This document shows, piece by piece, positions 1 through 7,234 of a stretch of DNA of 64,000 nt (position 1 is its first letter; the number at the start of each line of letters is the position of its first letter). The notes beneath the pieces are model-generated. The model saw nothing but the letters and a program-made list of their open reading frames with translations, made no database searches and was not told where the DNA came from. A program made the translations under genes and the position numbers. Source of the DNA: Peptoniphilus_B koenoeneniae (lineage in GTDB: Bacteria; Bacillota; Clostridia; Tissierellales; Peptoniphilaceae); contig NZ_JAUSTN010000005.1 of NCBI RefSeq assembly GCF_030812875.1, positions 156,733 through 220,732 on the forward strand, given 5' to 3'.

Positions 1-685
1 TTACTATTGTTGCTATTGCCATTGATGAAAATTCTATATTTTGCCATGTGTGCTTTTCGTAGCCTTTAAATTTTGAAATTTCTTCTAGGTCTTCTATTAG
101 TTTTCCTATGGCGAAGGAGGGGTTTATTCCCTTTTCTGGTTCTGATGCGTGGGATTGCTTGCCGGTATAGGTGATTGTAAGTCCCATTGATGCACACATT
201 GCTGTTCCGTAGCAGGTGTGGGGTTTCCCAAATTCCATTCCTGGCCAGTTGTGAAGTCCATATATTCTTTTTATTTTCATTTCGTCTAAAAATTCTGAAA
301 CGTATTTTGCTCCTTTTCCATTTTCTTCTGCGTGTTGAAATAAAAAGACTATATTTTTCCCTATTTTTACTTTTTCAAGGGATATTAAAAGTCCACATAG
401 TATTGCTGAGTGTCCGTCATGACCGCATCCATGAAATGCACTTCCGTCTTCTCTTTTTATTGCATCAAAGTCTGCTCTAAATCCTATGGTTTCAAGATTT
501 TCTCCTTCTTCGTGAAGGGCATAAAAAAAGCTTCCTTTATCCACTATTTTACAAGTTGAATTTTCTTTTACAAAGTTTATAAGTTTATTTTTTGTCCATG
601 TTTCGTGTTCTGAAATCTCTGGATGCTCATGAAGTTCATGCCTTAGTTGTTTTACTTTTTCTATTTTATTTTTGTCTATTTTCAT
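1..685 (-). CDS. M20-family amidohydrolase/peptidase, N-terminal part
   Basis: The reading frame is open to the window edge, so only the N-terminal ~228 residues are present. It starts at the ATG complementary to 683-685, after AAAGGAAC. The N-terminus HELHEHPE, the metal-ligand stretches GFRADFDAI and FHGCGHDGH, and the catalytic-glutamate segment FQHAEENGKG are the hallmark blocks of the M20D (HipO/AmhX-like) zinc amidohydrolases, which cleave N-acyl amino acids or similar amides in the cytosol. Substrate cannot be told from the sequence. It lies just downstream of an ECF transporter operon on the same strand but is separated from it by a strong terminator, so it is probably transcribed separately. 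Confidence 0.88.
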   Translation of the reverse strand, partial: MKIDKNKIEKVKQLRHELHEHPEISEHETWTKNKLINFVKENSTCKIVDKGSFFYALHEEGENLETIGFRADFDAIKREDGSAFHGCGHDGHSAILCGLLISLEKVKIGKNIVFLFQHAEENGKGAKYVSEFLDEMKIKRIYGLHNWPGMEFGKPHTCYGTAMCASMGLTITYTGKQSHASEPEKGINPSFAIGKLIEDLEEISKFKGYEKHTWQNIEFSSMAIATIV

Positions 686-750
686 TATCCCTGTTCCTTT
701 CTGAAAAAATTATAGCTTTTAATAAAAATAAATCAAGTTTTTATTTTTTC

Positions 751-790
751 GCAAAAAAAATGCCGCTTTTGCGGCACTTTTTTAATAATT
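751..790 (-). terminator. Intrinsic terminator after the ECF S-component gene
   Basis: TGCCGC/GCGGCA stem with a TTTT loop (761-776) flanked by A8 on the left and T-rich sequence on the right. It can work on both strands. On the minus strand it ends the ECF operon, 14 bases past the stop codon. Confidence 0.85.
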
Positions 791-1582
791 TTAATTTTGC
801 ATAAAGCTTCCTATAAATGTGAATAATGCTCCAAGTCCTGCTATTATTATTACAGGTGTTGATCCTGCACTTCCTTCAAAGTTAAATAGTTTTTGTCCAA
901 GACTCATAGCTGAAATGAATCCTCCGAAAAGTCCTATTACTATTGCAAGACACATGATGATTGCTCCTGTTCTTGCTAAAGCTCCTCCTTTTGGAAGTTC
1001 TTCTTCAGGCATAATATCTGTCCAAAGTAAATCCCATTTTTTTACTCTTGGGTAAAGGGCCATCATAATCGGAATTCCTAATACTATTGCAGGGATTGTA
1101 TTGTTTGCTGTTATAATTGCTCCAAGGGCTGCGAATGGAACCATCTTCAAAAATTCAAGTCCAAATCCTATTATAAGTGCACATGCTGCTGATCCTAAAA
1201 ATCCTGCAAGGGCAAATGTTCCGATTTTTTTACCTGAATTTAGTTTGGGTTCGTCGTCTTTTTTAATAAGTCCAATATTTTGCCATACTTTGTATGGTAC
1301 ATATGCAAACATAAAGTTCCCAACAAATCCGAATAGTGATCCAAGTCCAAGAGTTCCGCCAAGGTCACCAATTAAATTTCCAATTGCTGAACCCCAAGCT
1401 CCTGCGGGTCCGAATAAAATTCCGAATACTACCGGAAGAGCTGATGCAGGTCTTACTTCTGTTATTCCTGGAATTAAAGGAATTGCTTTAAAGGGAATAA
1501 GAAGAGCTGCATATAGAGCGGCGCTCAGTGCTACAAGCACTACCATCTTTGTGTGTTTCCACATTGTGAATACTTCTTTCAA
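791..1582 (-). CDS. ECF transporter S component (substrate-binding membrane subunit)
   Basis: Polytopic membrane protein of 263 residues, last gene of a three-gene ECF cassette with EcfT and a double EcfA. The segment around residues 30-80 (RPASALPVVFGILFGPAGAW followed by GNLIGDLGGTLGLGS) has the small-residue-rich helices typical of S components that capture vitamins or similar small molecules. A TTG start at 1582 is favoured because AGGAGG sits seven bases ahead; an ATG six codons further in is the alternative. The family is usually about 180-200 residues, so this one is long; part of the excess is a charged loop near residues 100-115. The ligand is unknown: no riboswitch or biosynthetic gene next to it gives a clue. 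Confidence 0.8.
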   Translation of the reverse strand: MKEVFTMWKHTKMVVLVALSAALYAALLIPFKAIPLIPGITEVRPASALPVVFGILFGPAGAWGSAIGNLIGDLGGTLGLGSLFGFVGNFMFAYVPYKVWQNIGLIKKDDEPKLNSGKKIGTFALAGFLGSAACALIIGFGLEFLKMVPFAALGAIITANNTIPAIVLGIPIMMALYPRVKKWDLLWTDIMPEEELPKGGALARTGAIIMCLAIVIGLFGGFISAMSLGQKLFNFEGSAGSTPVIIIAGLGALFTFIGSFMQN

Positions 1583-1598
1583 GATAAACCTCCTAAAA

Positions 1599-2354
1599 TT
1601 AAATATATCTTTTAACCTTTAAAAAGATTAGAAGCAAAAGAGTTGCGATAAGTAATACAATGATTACCCAATCTACAGTTTTCATTTTTACTTCAATGTA
1701 TGAAGTTTTTTTATCTGCATAGCCAAAGCCTTTTGATTCTAACGCCATTGAAAATACATTTGTGTTTCTTATTACTGAAACAAAGGCGGGAATCATAAGG
1801 GGCATATATTTTTTTACTTTTGATATTATTGAACCGGAATCAAGGTCAAGCCCTCTACTTTTTTGAGCTTGTATTATTGTTTCCGTTGTTCCAAGAACCA
1901 TGGGTATAAGTCTTATAGCTGTGGAAAAAGCAAAGGCTCCTCTATAAGGAAGACCTATTTTTACAAGGCCTGCTGAAATTTCTTCAATTTTTGTTGTTGA
2001 AAGAAAATTCATTCCAGCTATTATCATTATAATTATTTTAACACCTTTATTGGCACCAAAAATAAGTCCTTCTAAGGTTATAAAACCTATAAGTTTTGTA
2101 GGTCCTCTATGACCTATTGCCCAAAAGACCAAACTCATCATCATAAGCATAAATAATACAAAGCTTATCTTTTTTAGGTTTGGATAAGATTTTGAAATTA
2201 TTGAATGTAATATAGTTAAAGCTGCAAGTACAATATACACAGTCCAAGAATCTGTCATTACAGCAAAGACAAAGGTGAAAAGCATTATAAAAAGTTTTGA
2301 CCTGGGATCAAGCCTGTGGAAGAAAGTGTCTTCATCACGGTATATCATATCCAT
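1599..2354 (-). CDS. ecfT: ECF transporter transmembrane coupling protein EcfT
   Basis: Integral membrane scaffold that couples the ATPases to the S component. The 251-residue protein begins DMIYRDEDTFFHRLDPRSK, the usual N-terminal EcfT signature (HxLDPRxK), has several hydrophobic helices, and carries the two coupling-helix motifs near QKSRGLDLDSG and ALESKGFG, which correspond to the A-R-G type motifs that dock into the ATPase grooves. Its ATG directly follows the EcfA stop codon, so the two are probably translationally coupled. A dedicated EcfT, rather than a shared housekeeping one, suggests a group I ECF module. Confidence 0.9.
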   Translation of the reverse strand: MDMIYRDEDTFFHRLDPRSKLFIMLFTFVFAVMTDSWTVYIVLAALTILHSIISKSYPNLKKISFVLFMLMMMSLVFWAIGHRGPTKLIGFITLEGLIFGANKGVKIIIMIIAGMNFLSTTKIEEISAGLVKIGLPYRGAFAFSTAIRLIPMVLGTTETIIQAQKSRGLDLDSGSIISKVKKYMPLMIPAFVSVIRNTNVFSMALESKGFGYADKKTSYIEVKMKTVDWVIIVLLIATLLLLIFLKVKRYI

Positions 2355-4055
2355 TTATTTTGCCTCCGTTATACTTTTCATTTCATCTATTGATAGAACT
2401 GTTTTTCCAAGTTTGTTGGACATGGAAACTATATGAGGATTTTTTAAGTATACTTTTTCAAGTTTTTCTTCTTTCTTAAATATATCTCTCGTTCTACCCA
2501 TCATTACAACATCGCCGTTTTCAATTACACAAACTCTATGAGCATATTCTGCAACAACCCACATTGTATGGGTGATCATTATTATTGTGTGTCCTTCTTC
2601 GTTTAATTTTTTTATAAGCTCCATCATTTGCTTTTGACCCTTGTAGTCAAGTCCTGTTGTAGGTTCGTCTAAAATTAAAACATCAGGTCTTGAAGACAAT
2701 ATTGAAGCTACGGCAATTCTTTGTCGCATACCTTTTGTAAGAGTGAAGGGGTCTTCTTTTTCATAGCCTGACATGTCTACTGCAGCTAAAGATTCTTCTA
2801 CTCTCTTTTTTATTTCTTCATCACTTAGTCCCCTTATTTTTGGAGAGAAAGCAACTTCATCATATACTGTATCTGAAAAGATTTGGTGGTCTGGATTTTG
2901 GAAGGTGTAACCTACAATTTTCCCAATTTCAAAAATTGAAGATTTTTTTGTATCAATTCCCTTTACAATTACATTTCCTTCAGTTGGGGACAAAAGTCCG
3001 TTGAAATGTTTTACAAGGGTTGTTTTTCCCGATCCGTTGTGACCTAAGACCGCAAGAAATTCTCCCTTTTTAACTTCTAAGTTAATATTGTTAAGAGCTT
3101 TTTTGCCGTTTGGATAAGTAAAAGAAAGATCTTTAACTTCTATTAGGGTTTCCCCGTAAGAATCTTCTATTTTCTTATCTTTTTCTAAAAGCTTTTGATA
3201 TTTTTCTTCGTTAATTTTAAACTTTTTAAGAAATTCTTCTTTTCCTTCTTCAGGAGTAATGGGTAAAGTTTCATCTCCCATTTCTTTAAAGAATTTCGGA
3301 ACGTGAAGAGATTGAAGACCAAGTTCATCCATAGTTTCAACATCAGCTAAAACTTCTCTGGGTTTTCCCTCTTTAACAATCTTGCCTTCGTTCATAAGAA
3401 CAAGTCTGTCAGCTCTTAAAGCTTCTTCAGTTTCATGTTCAATTACAACTAAGGTCATTTCTCCTTCATCGTGAAGAGCTCTTGCGATGTTAAAAATTCC
3501 CATTTTTCCATAGGGGTCCAGGTCCGTAGTTGGCTCATCCATGCAAATTAATTGAGGTTCACTTGAAAGAACACTTCCTATAGCAAGCCTTTGCTTTTGT
3601 CCTCCTGAAAGAGTTGCAGGTTGTCTTTCATCAAAACCTACAAGATCTACAACGTCTAAAACTTTATCGATTCTTCTGTCCATGTCTTGCCTTGGAACAA
3701 GAAAGTTTTCAGGTCCAAAAGCTACTTCAAGCCTTATATTTGTACAAAAAAGTTGAGATTCGAAATCTTGAAATACAAGCCCAACTTCTCTTGCCATTGT
3801 GGAGACGGATTCCTTTCTGGGATCCTTGTCAAAAACACTAAGTTCTCCACTGCAAGTTCCTTTAATAAAATTTGGTATAAGGCCATTTAAAGAATTTGCA
3901 AAAGTTGATTTTCCGGCACCTGACGGCCCCATAATTACAACAAATTCACCCTTGTTAACATCAAGGTTAAAATCCTTTAGAGCATACTTTTCGCTGTCCT
4001 TATATTTAAAAGCTAAATTTTTTGCACTTATAGCTTTTTCAATAGACTTAGTCAT
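2355..4055 (-). CDS. Double ATP-binding protein of the ECF transporter (EcfA-EcfA fusion)
   Basis: 566 residues holding two complete ABC ATPase domains. Domain 1 (about residues 8-240) has Walker A GPSGAGKST, signature LSGGQKQR and Walker B LICMDEPT. Domain 2 (about 300-535) has Walker A GHNGSGKTT, Walker B VLILDEPT and a variant signature LTKGMRQR. An acidic/lysine linker of about 50 residues joins them. In most ECF systems EcfA1 and EcfA2 are separate chains; here they are fused, as in YkoD-type proteins. The altered second signature (TKG for SGG) may make one composite ATP site less active. First gene of the operon with ecfT and the S component. Confidence 0.92.
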   Translation of the reverse strand: MTKSIEKAISAKNLAFKYKDSEKYALKDFNLDVNKGEFVVIMGPSGAGKSTFANSLNGLIPNFIKGTCSGELSVFDKDPRKESVSTMAREVGLVFQDFESQLFCTNIRLEVAFGPENFLVPRQDMDRRIDKVLDVVDLVGFDERQPATLSGGQKQRLAIGSVLSSEPQLICMDEPTTDLDPYGKMGIFNIARALHDEGEMTLVVIEHETEEALRADRLVLMNEGKIVKEGKPREVLADVETMDELGLQSLHVPKFFKEMGDETLPITPEEGKEEFLKKFKINEEKYQKLLEKDKKIEDSYGETLIEVKDLSFTYPNGKKALNNINLEVKKGEFLAVLGHNGSGKTTLVKHFNGLLSPTEGNVIVKGIDTKKSSIFEIGKIVGYTFQNPDHQIFSDTVYDEVAFSPKIRGLSDEEIKKRVEESLAAVDMSGYEKEDPFTLTKGMRQRIAVASILSSRPDVLILDEPTTGLDYKGQKQMMELIKKLNEEGHTIIMITHTMWVVAEYAHRVCVIENGDVVMMGRTRDIFKKEEKLEKVYLKNPHIVSMSNKLGKTVLSIDEMKSITEAK

Positions 4056-4224
4056 CTATGCACCTCTCTTAATAATTCTATATAAATTATATCAAAGAAA
4101 TTTTACTTATGGTGATTTTTGTCAATTAAAATTAAAAAAATCCACATATAAAATATAAACTAGCTATTTTCTTGAAAGCTTTAAAATTTTTTAGTACCAT
4201 TAGCTTAAAAGGAGGTTTTTTATT

Positions 4225-4737
4225 TTGTTTGAACTCTATACAAAAAATGACGAGGATTTCTATATTGCCGAAAATCTATTTGAAGGAGAAAATCTAAAAG
4301 AATATTTGCTCTATGACAGAATAGGAAATTTTGCAGGCAAACTTTTAATAAAAAATTCTCAAATAGATTCTTTAATAGAAGAAAGCCCCTATTTAAATCT
4401 TATAAATTTTTTTAAAGAGAAAAATCTTAAATTAAAAAGTTTTAACGAATATAATTTTGATTTGCAAAGCTACTACAGAAGTTTTGAAGAATTAATTATA
4501 GATTCCATAAAAAATAATAAAACTATAACAATAGCAACGGAAGAAAATGATTTGGAAACCGGAATTCCTTCAGGCCTTTTGGAAAATTATCTGACTCTTA
4601 TAAAAATAGATGAAAACGACGGACTTTTTTTAGGCATAGTAAAAAGAGATATAAATAAAATCCTCTATATAGAACATGACTCTCCCATGGATTATTTTTT
4701 AGGAGACTACTTTCACGAAAAAAATTATTTAAAATAA
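4225..4737 (+). CDS. Uncharacterised 170-residue soluble protein
   Basis: Not recognised. The start is a TTG preceded at nine bases by AAAGGAGG (4208-4215), a strong ribosome binding site, which argues for a real gene. The protein is acidic, without membrane segments or signal peptide, and shows no catalytic motif. It has a two-part look: a first half rich in aromatic residues and a second half (about 90-165) resembling a small beta-rich domain with EENDLETGIPSGLLENYLTLIKIDEND. Stand-alone gene, convergent with the next one over a shared hairpin terminator. Confidence 0.65.
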   Translation: MFELYTKNDEDFYIAENLFEGENLKEYLLYDRIGNFAGKLLIKNSQIDSLIEESPYLNLINFFKEKNLKLKSFNEYNFDLQSYYRSFEELIIDSIKNNKTITIATEENDLETGIPSGLLENYLTLIKIDENDGLFLGIVKRDINKILYIEHDSPMDYFLGDYFHEKNYLK

Positions 4738-4765
4738 AAAAGCACGTTTTTTGCGTGCTTTAATT
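4737..4765. terminator. Bidirectional terminator between convergent genes
   Basis: AAGCACG (4740-4746) pairs with CGTGCTT (4754-4760), with A-rich left and T-rich right flanks. It serves the rightward gene ending at 4737 and the leftward gene ending at 4767. Confidence 0.85.
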
Positions 4766-4766
4766 C

Positions 4767-6299
4767 TTAAAAATCTACCATCTTAATAATATTTTCAGAC
4801 TTATTAAATTTATAACTTAAAATTTTCTCCCCAAAGGGAGTAATTTTTTTGTCCTCTATTAAAAATAAATTTTCAAATAAAATTTCAAATTCTCTTTCTC
4901 CTTTAAAGGTTTTAAATTTTTCTATATCAAAAAGATATTTATTTAACTTATTAAGTTTTCTCTTGCCGATAAAATCAGACAAAAATTCATTTTCAAAAAG
5001 AGAGGTCAAAAAAATACTTAAAATGTGGGCATTTTCTAAGGATTCTAAATAATCCATTAGATTTGTAAAAATGAGTTGGCCATCATTTGCTCTTTTATAG
5101 ATATTTCTAAAAAATAAAGAATAAAAAATAAAATCAAAAGTTAAATTTAAATCTTCACAAATATCTTCTTCCATTTCAAAAACATCTTCCCCTATTTCCT
5201 CTATTAAATACTTTTTATTTGAAGGAAGAAGACTAGTCTTATTTTTTGAGAAATAAAAAGTTTCCTCACTAAAGCCCCAATTCATCCTGTCTAAAATATC
5301 CTTAATAAAAATATCTTCTTCCATTTTAAGATAAACATCAGACCTTCTTATAGTCTCTAAAATTTCTTGGTCCAAATAAAGTCCCCTTTTGGAAGAATTG
5401 CATTTATTTTTTAAAAGAAAAATATTTCTTTCAATGTCCTTTAAAACTTCATCTTTAAAATCAAAAAGCCCTATAAATTCAGTAAAGAATTTTAAAAATA
5501 AAATTAGCTCCCTTTCTGAATAAAAAACTCCCAAAGCAATTAACTCTTCCATATAAGCTATAAAATTCTTAAAATTTTTATTTTTATCCAAAAAATTTTT
5601 TAAAATATTTACAAAAATCGGCCTTAAAAATTTCCATGTCTTTGCTTTGTCAAAGGCCAGATCATATTTTTCCTTTTCCTCTTCAGCAATATCCATATAA
5701 AAATTCATAAGAGTCTTTTTGTCTAAGCTTAAAGACCTATCTATACTTCCATAGATGTATAAAAATTTTTCTTTTAAATACTTTATCCTTTCATTTTCAG
5801 AAAGACCTGCCATTTCTTCAATAGTTAAGTTGAAAATATTGTAAAAATTTTCAATATCTACATAGGGTAAAATTTTCCCCAAGTCAAAAAGATAATAAGA
5901 ATCGTAAATTTTTACAAAACGACCAAGGATACCAAAGTCATTTTTTTCAAAATATTTAGGATCAATATAATCCGTATAAAGATTAAATTTTTCCAAAGTA
6001 AACATATCCATTCCATTTATTAAAAAATAATCATTTTCTTTTCTTATATAATTTACGAAAAGAATGGAAGTGTAGCTTAAGTCTATAAGAGCTTTTAATA
6101 TAAATTTTTCAAACCTTTGGCCCTGATACTCCAAAAGTTTTTTAGAATCTTTTCTATCAAAAATATGGGAATAAAATTCAAAGAAGAAGTCTTTTTTTTC
6201 CTCCAGACCCTCATACAAATTTATATCTTTATCTATTATTTTTTCTATATTAAGTTTTTGTTTTTTTAATTCATCTAAAATGGTCTTTTTATTTTCCAA
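4767..6299 (-). CDS. Uncharacterised 510-residue protein, all-helical in appearance
   Basis: Not recognised. Highly charged, rich in Lys, Glu, Phe, Leu and Ile, with no signal peptide, no clear membrane segment and no nucleotide-binding or metal motif that I can see. The pattern of amphipathic helices suggests a helical-repeat or scaffold protein. It stands alone between two terminators. The 290-base upstream region holds a tight cluster of DnaA boxes, so its expression might respond to DnaA; that is inference. The start ATG is followed by ENKKTILDELKKQK; the upstream region has GGAGC at about nine bases. Confidence 0.6.
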   Translation of the reverse strand: MENKKTILDELKKQKLNIEKIIDKDINLYEGLEEKKDFFFEFYSHIFDRKDSKKLLEYQGQRFEKFILKALIDLSYTSILFVNYIRKENDYFLINGMDMFTLEKFNLYTDYIDPKYFEKNDFGILGRFVKIYDSYYLFDLGKILPYVDIENFYNIFNLTIEEMAGLSENERIKYLKEKFLYIYGSIDRSLSLDKKTLMNFYMDIAEEEKEKYDLAFDKAKTWKFLRPIFVNILKNFLDKNKNFKNFIAYMEELIALGVFYSERELILFLKFFTEFIGLFDFKDEVLKDIERNIFLLKNKCNSSKRGLYLDQEILETIRRSDVYLKMEEDIFIKDILDRMNWGFSEETFYFSKNKTSLLPSNKKYLIEEIGEDVFEMEEDICEDLNLTFDFIFYSLFFRNIYKRANDGQLIFTNLMDYLESLENAHILSIFLTSLFENEFLSDFIGKRKLNKLNKYLFDIEKFKTFKGEREFEILFENLFLIEDKKITPFGEKILSYKFNKSENIIKMVDF

Positions 6300-6447
6300 T
6301 TAAACTTTAAAGCTCCTCTTAAATAAATTTATATTTTACTAAATATATTATATCAAAAAGAAAAAAATATAAATTTATGTTTAGGAAAAGTAAAAATTTT
6401 ATAAAATTTAATTAAGATTTCAACAATAAAAATTTAGGGAAAAGCAG

Positions 6448-6491
6448 TTTTCCACAGACTTATCAACATTATCCACAGTCTTCTATTAACA
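6448..6491 (+). promoter_or_regulatory. DnaA-box cluster away from oriC
   Basis: Three 9-mers in direct order: TTTTCCACA (6448-6456), TTATCAACA (6460-6468) and the perfect consensus TTATCCACA (6469-6477), followed by a weaker CTATTAACA (6483-6491). The second and third abut with no gap. Such clusters outside oriC titrate DnaA or regulate neighbouring genes in other Bacillota; here the function is inferred. Confidence 0.6.
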
Positions 6492-6512
6492 TTGATGTTT
6501 CTTTATAAATAA

Positions 6513-6548
6513 AAAAACATACAAAATTTTAGAATCTTGTATGTTTTT
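6513..6548 (-). terminator. Terminator of hpf
   Basis: AAAAACATACAA (6513-6524) pairs with TTGTATGTTTTT (6537-6548) around a 12-base loop, 45 bases past the hpf stop on the minus strand. Confidence 0.75.
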
Positions 6549-6593
6549 AATTTATAATTATTTATTTTTATCTTTTATAAATTTTTATATGCC

Positions 6594-7121
6594 TTATGCT
6601 AAGTTTGTTTCTATGAGGCCATAATCTCCGTCTTTTCTTTTATATAAAACTTCTACATTTGATGTTTCTTCGTTTAAAAATACAAAGAAATTATGATTTA
6701 AAAGTTCCATTTGAAGAATTGCTTCTTCTTCATGCATAGGCCTTAAATCAAAGGATTTTCTACGCACAATTTTTTCCTTTGGTTCTTCTTTAGGTTCTTC
6801 AAAATTTTCAAATCTTATAGTTTTATTGTCTTGATTTCTCTTTTTTATTTTAGTCTTATATTTTCTTATTTGTCTTTCAAGGACATCAATTGCCTTATCT
6901 ATTGATGCATACATATCATCCGTTTCTTCTTCAGCTCTTAAGGTTGATCCTTTTAAAAATACTGTTGCTTCAACTTTTTGATTTGTTTTAATATGAGAGA
7001 AAACCGCTCTTACATTTACATCGTCTGAAAAATATTTTTCAAGTTTTGAAAATTTTTTTTCTGCTTGATTTTTTAGAGCATCTGTTACAGTTAAATTTTT
7101 GCCTATTAATTCAAGTTTCAT
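6594..7121 (-). CDS. hpf: Long-form ribosome hibernation promoting factor
   Basis: 175-residue protein that dimerises 70S ribosomes into inactive 100S particles in slow growth. The N-terminal domain (1 to about 100) is the S30AE/YfiA fold, beginning KLELIGKNLTVTDALKNQAE and including the ATVFLKGSTLRAEEETDDMY block that lines the mRNA/tRNA channel. The C-terminal domain (about 120-175) with KSFDLRPMHEEEAILQMELL and NHNFFVFLNEETSNVEVLYKRKDGDYGLI is the dimerisation module found only in the long form. Single gene with its own terminator, strong GGAGG-like site before the ATG. Confidence 0.96.
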   Translation of the reverse strand: MKLELIGKNLTVTDALKNQAEKKFSKLEKYFSDDVNVRAVFSHIKTNQKVEATVFLKGSTLRAEEETDDMYASIDKAIDVLERQIRKYKTKIKKRNQDNKTIRFENFEEPKEEPKEKIVRRKSFDLRPMHEEEAILQMELLNHNFFVFLNEETSNVEVLYKRKDGDYGLIETNLA

Positions 7122-7234
7122 AACGTGCCTCCTTATTCTTTTGTATATATTTACCCTAAATATTATTTTTAACTCATAAGGTATTTTATATTTTTTGATA
7201 TAATAGATTTAAATTAATTATTAAAGGGTGGCTT

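Larger units (their letters stand above)
6300..6593. other. Intergenic region upstream of the 510-residue gene
   Basis: 294 bases without a gene. From right to left it holds the hpf terminator (6513-6548), a DnaA-box cluster (6448-6491) and an AT-rich stretch that should contain the promoter of the leftward gene starting at 6299. Confidence 0.6.

Noticed and set aside
819..1055. Plus-strand frames opposite the ECF, gyrase, recF, nrdA and other genes
   Set aside because: They lie antisense to clear genes, have no ribosome binding site and unlikely protein composition.
4056..4224. Riboswitch upstream of the ECF operon that would reveal its ligand
   Set aside because: The region is short and AT-rich with no conserved riboswitch core that I can recognise.
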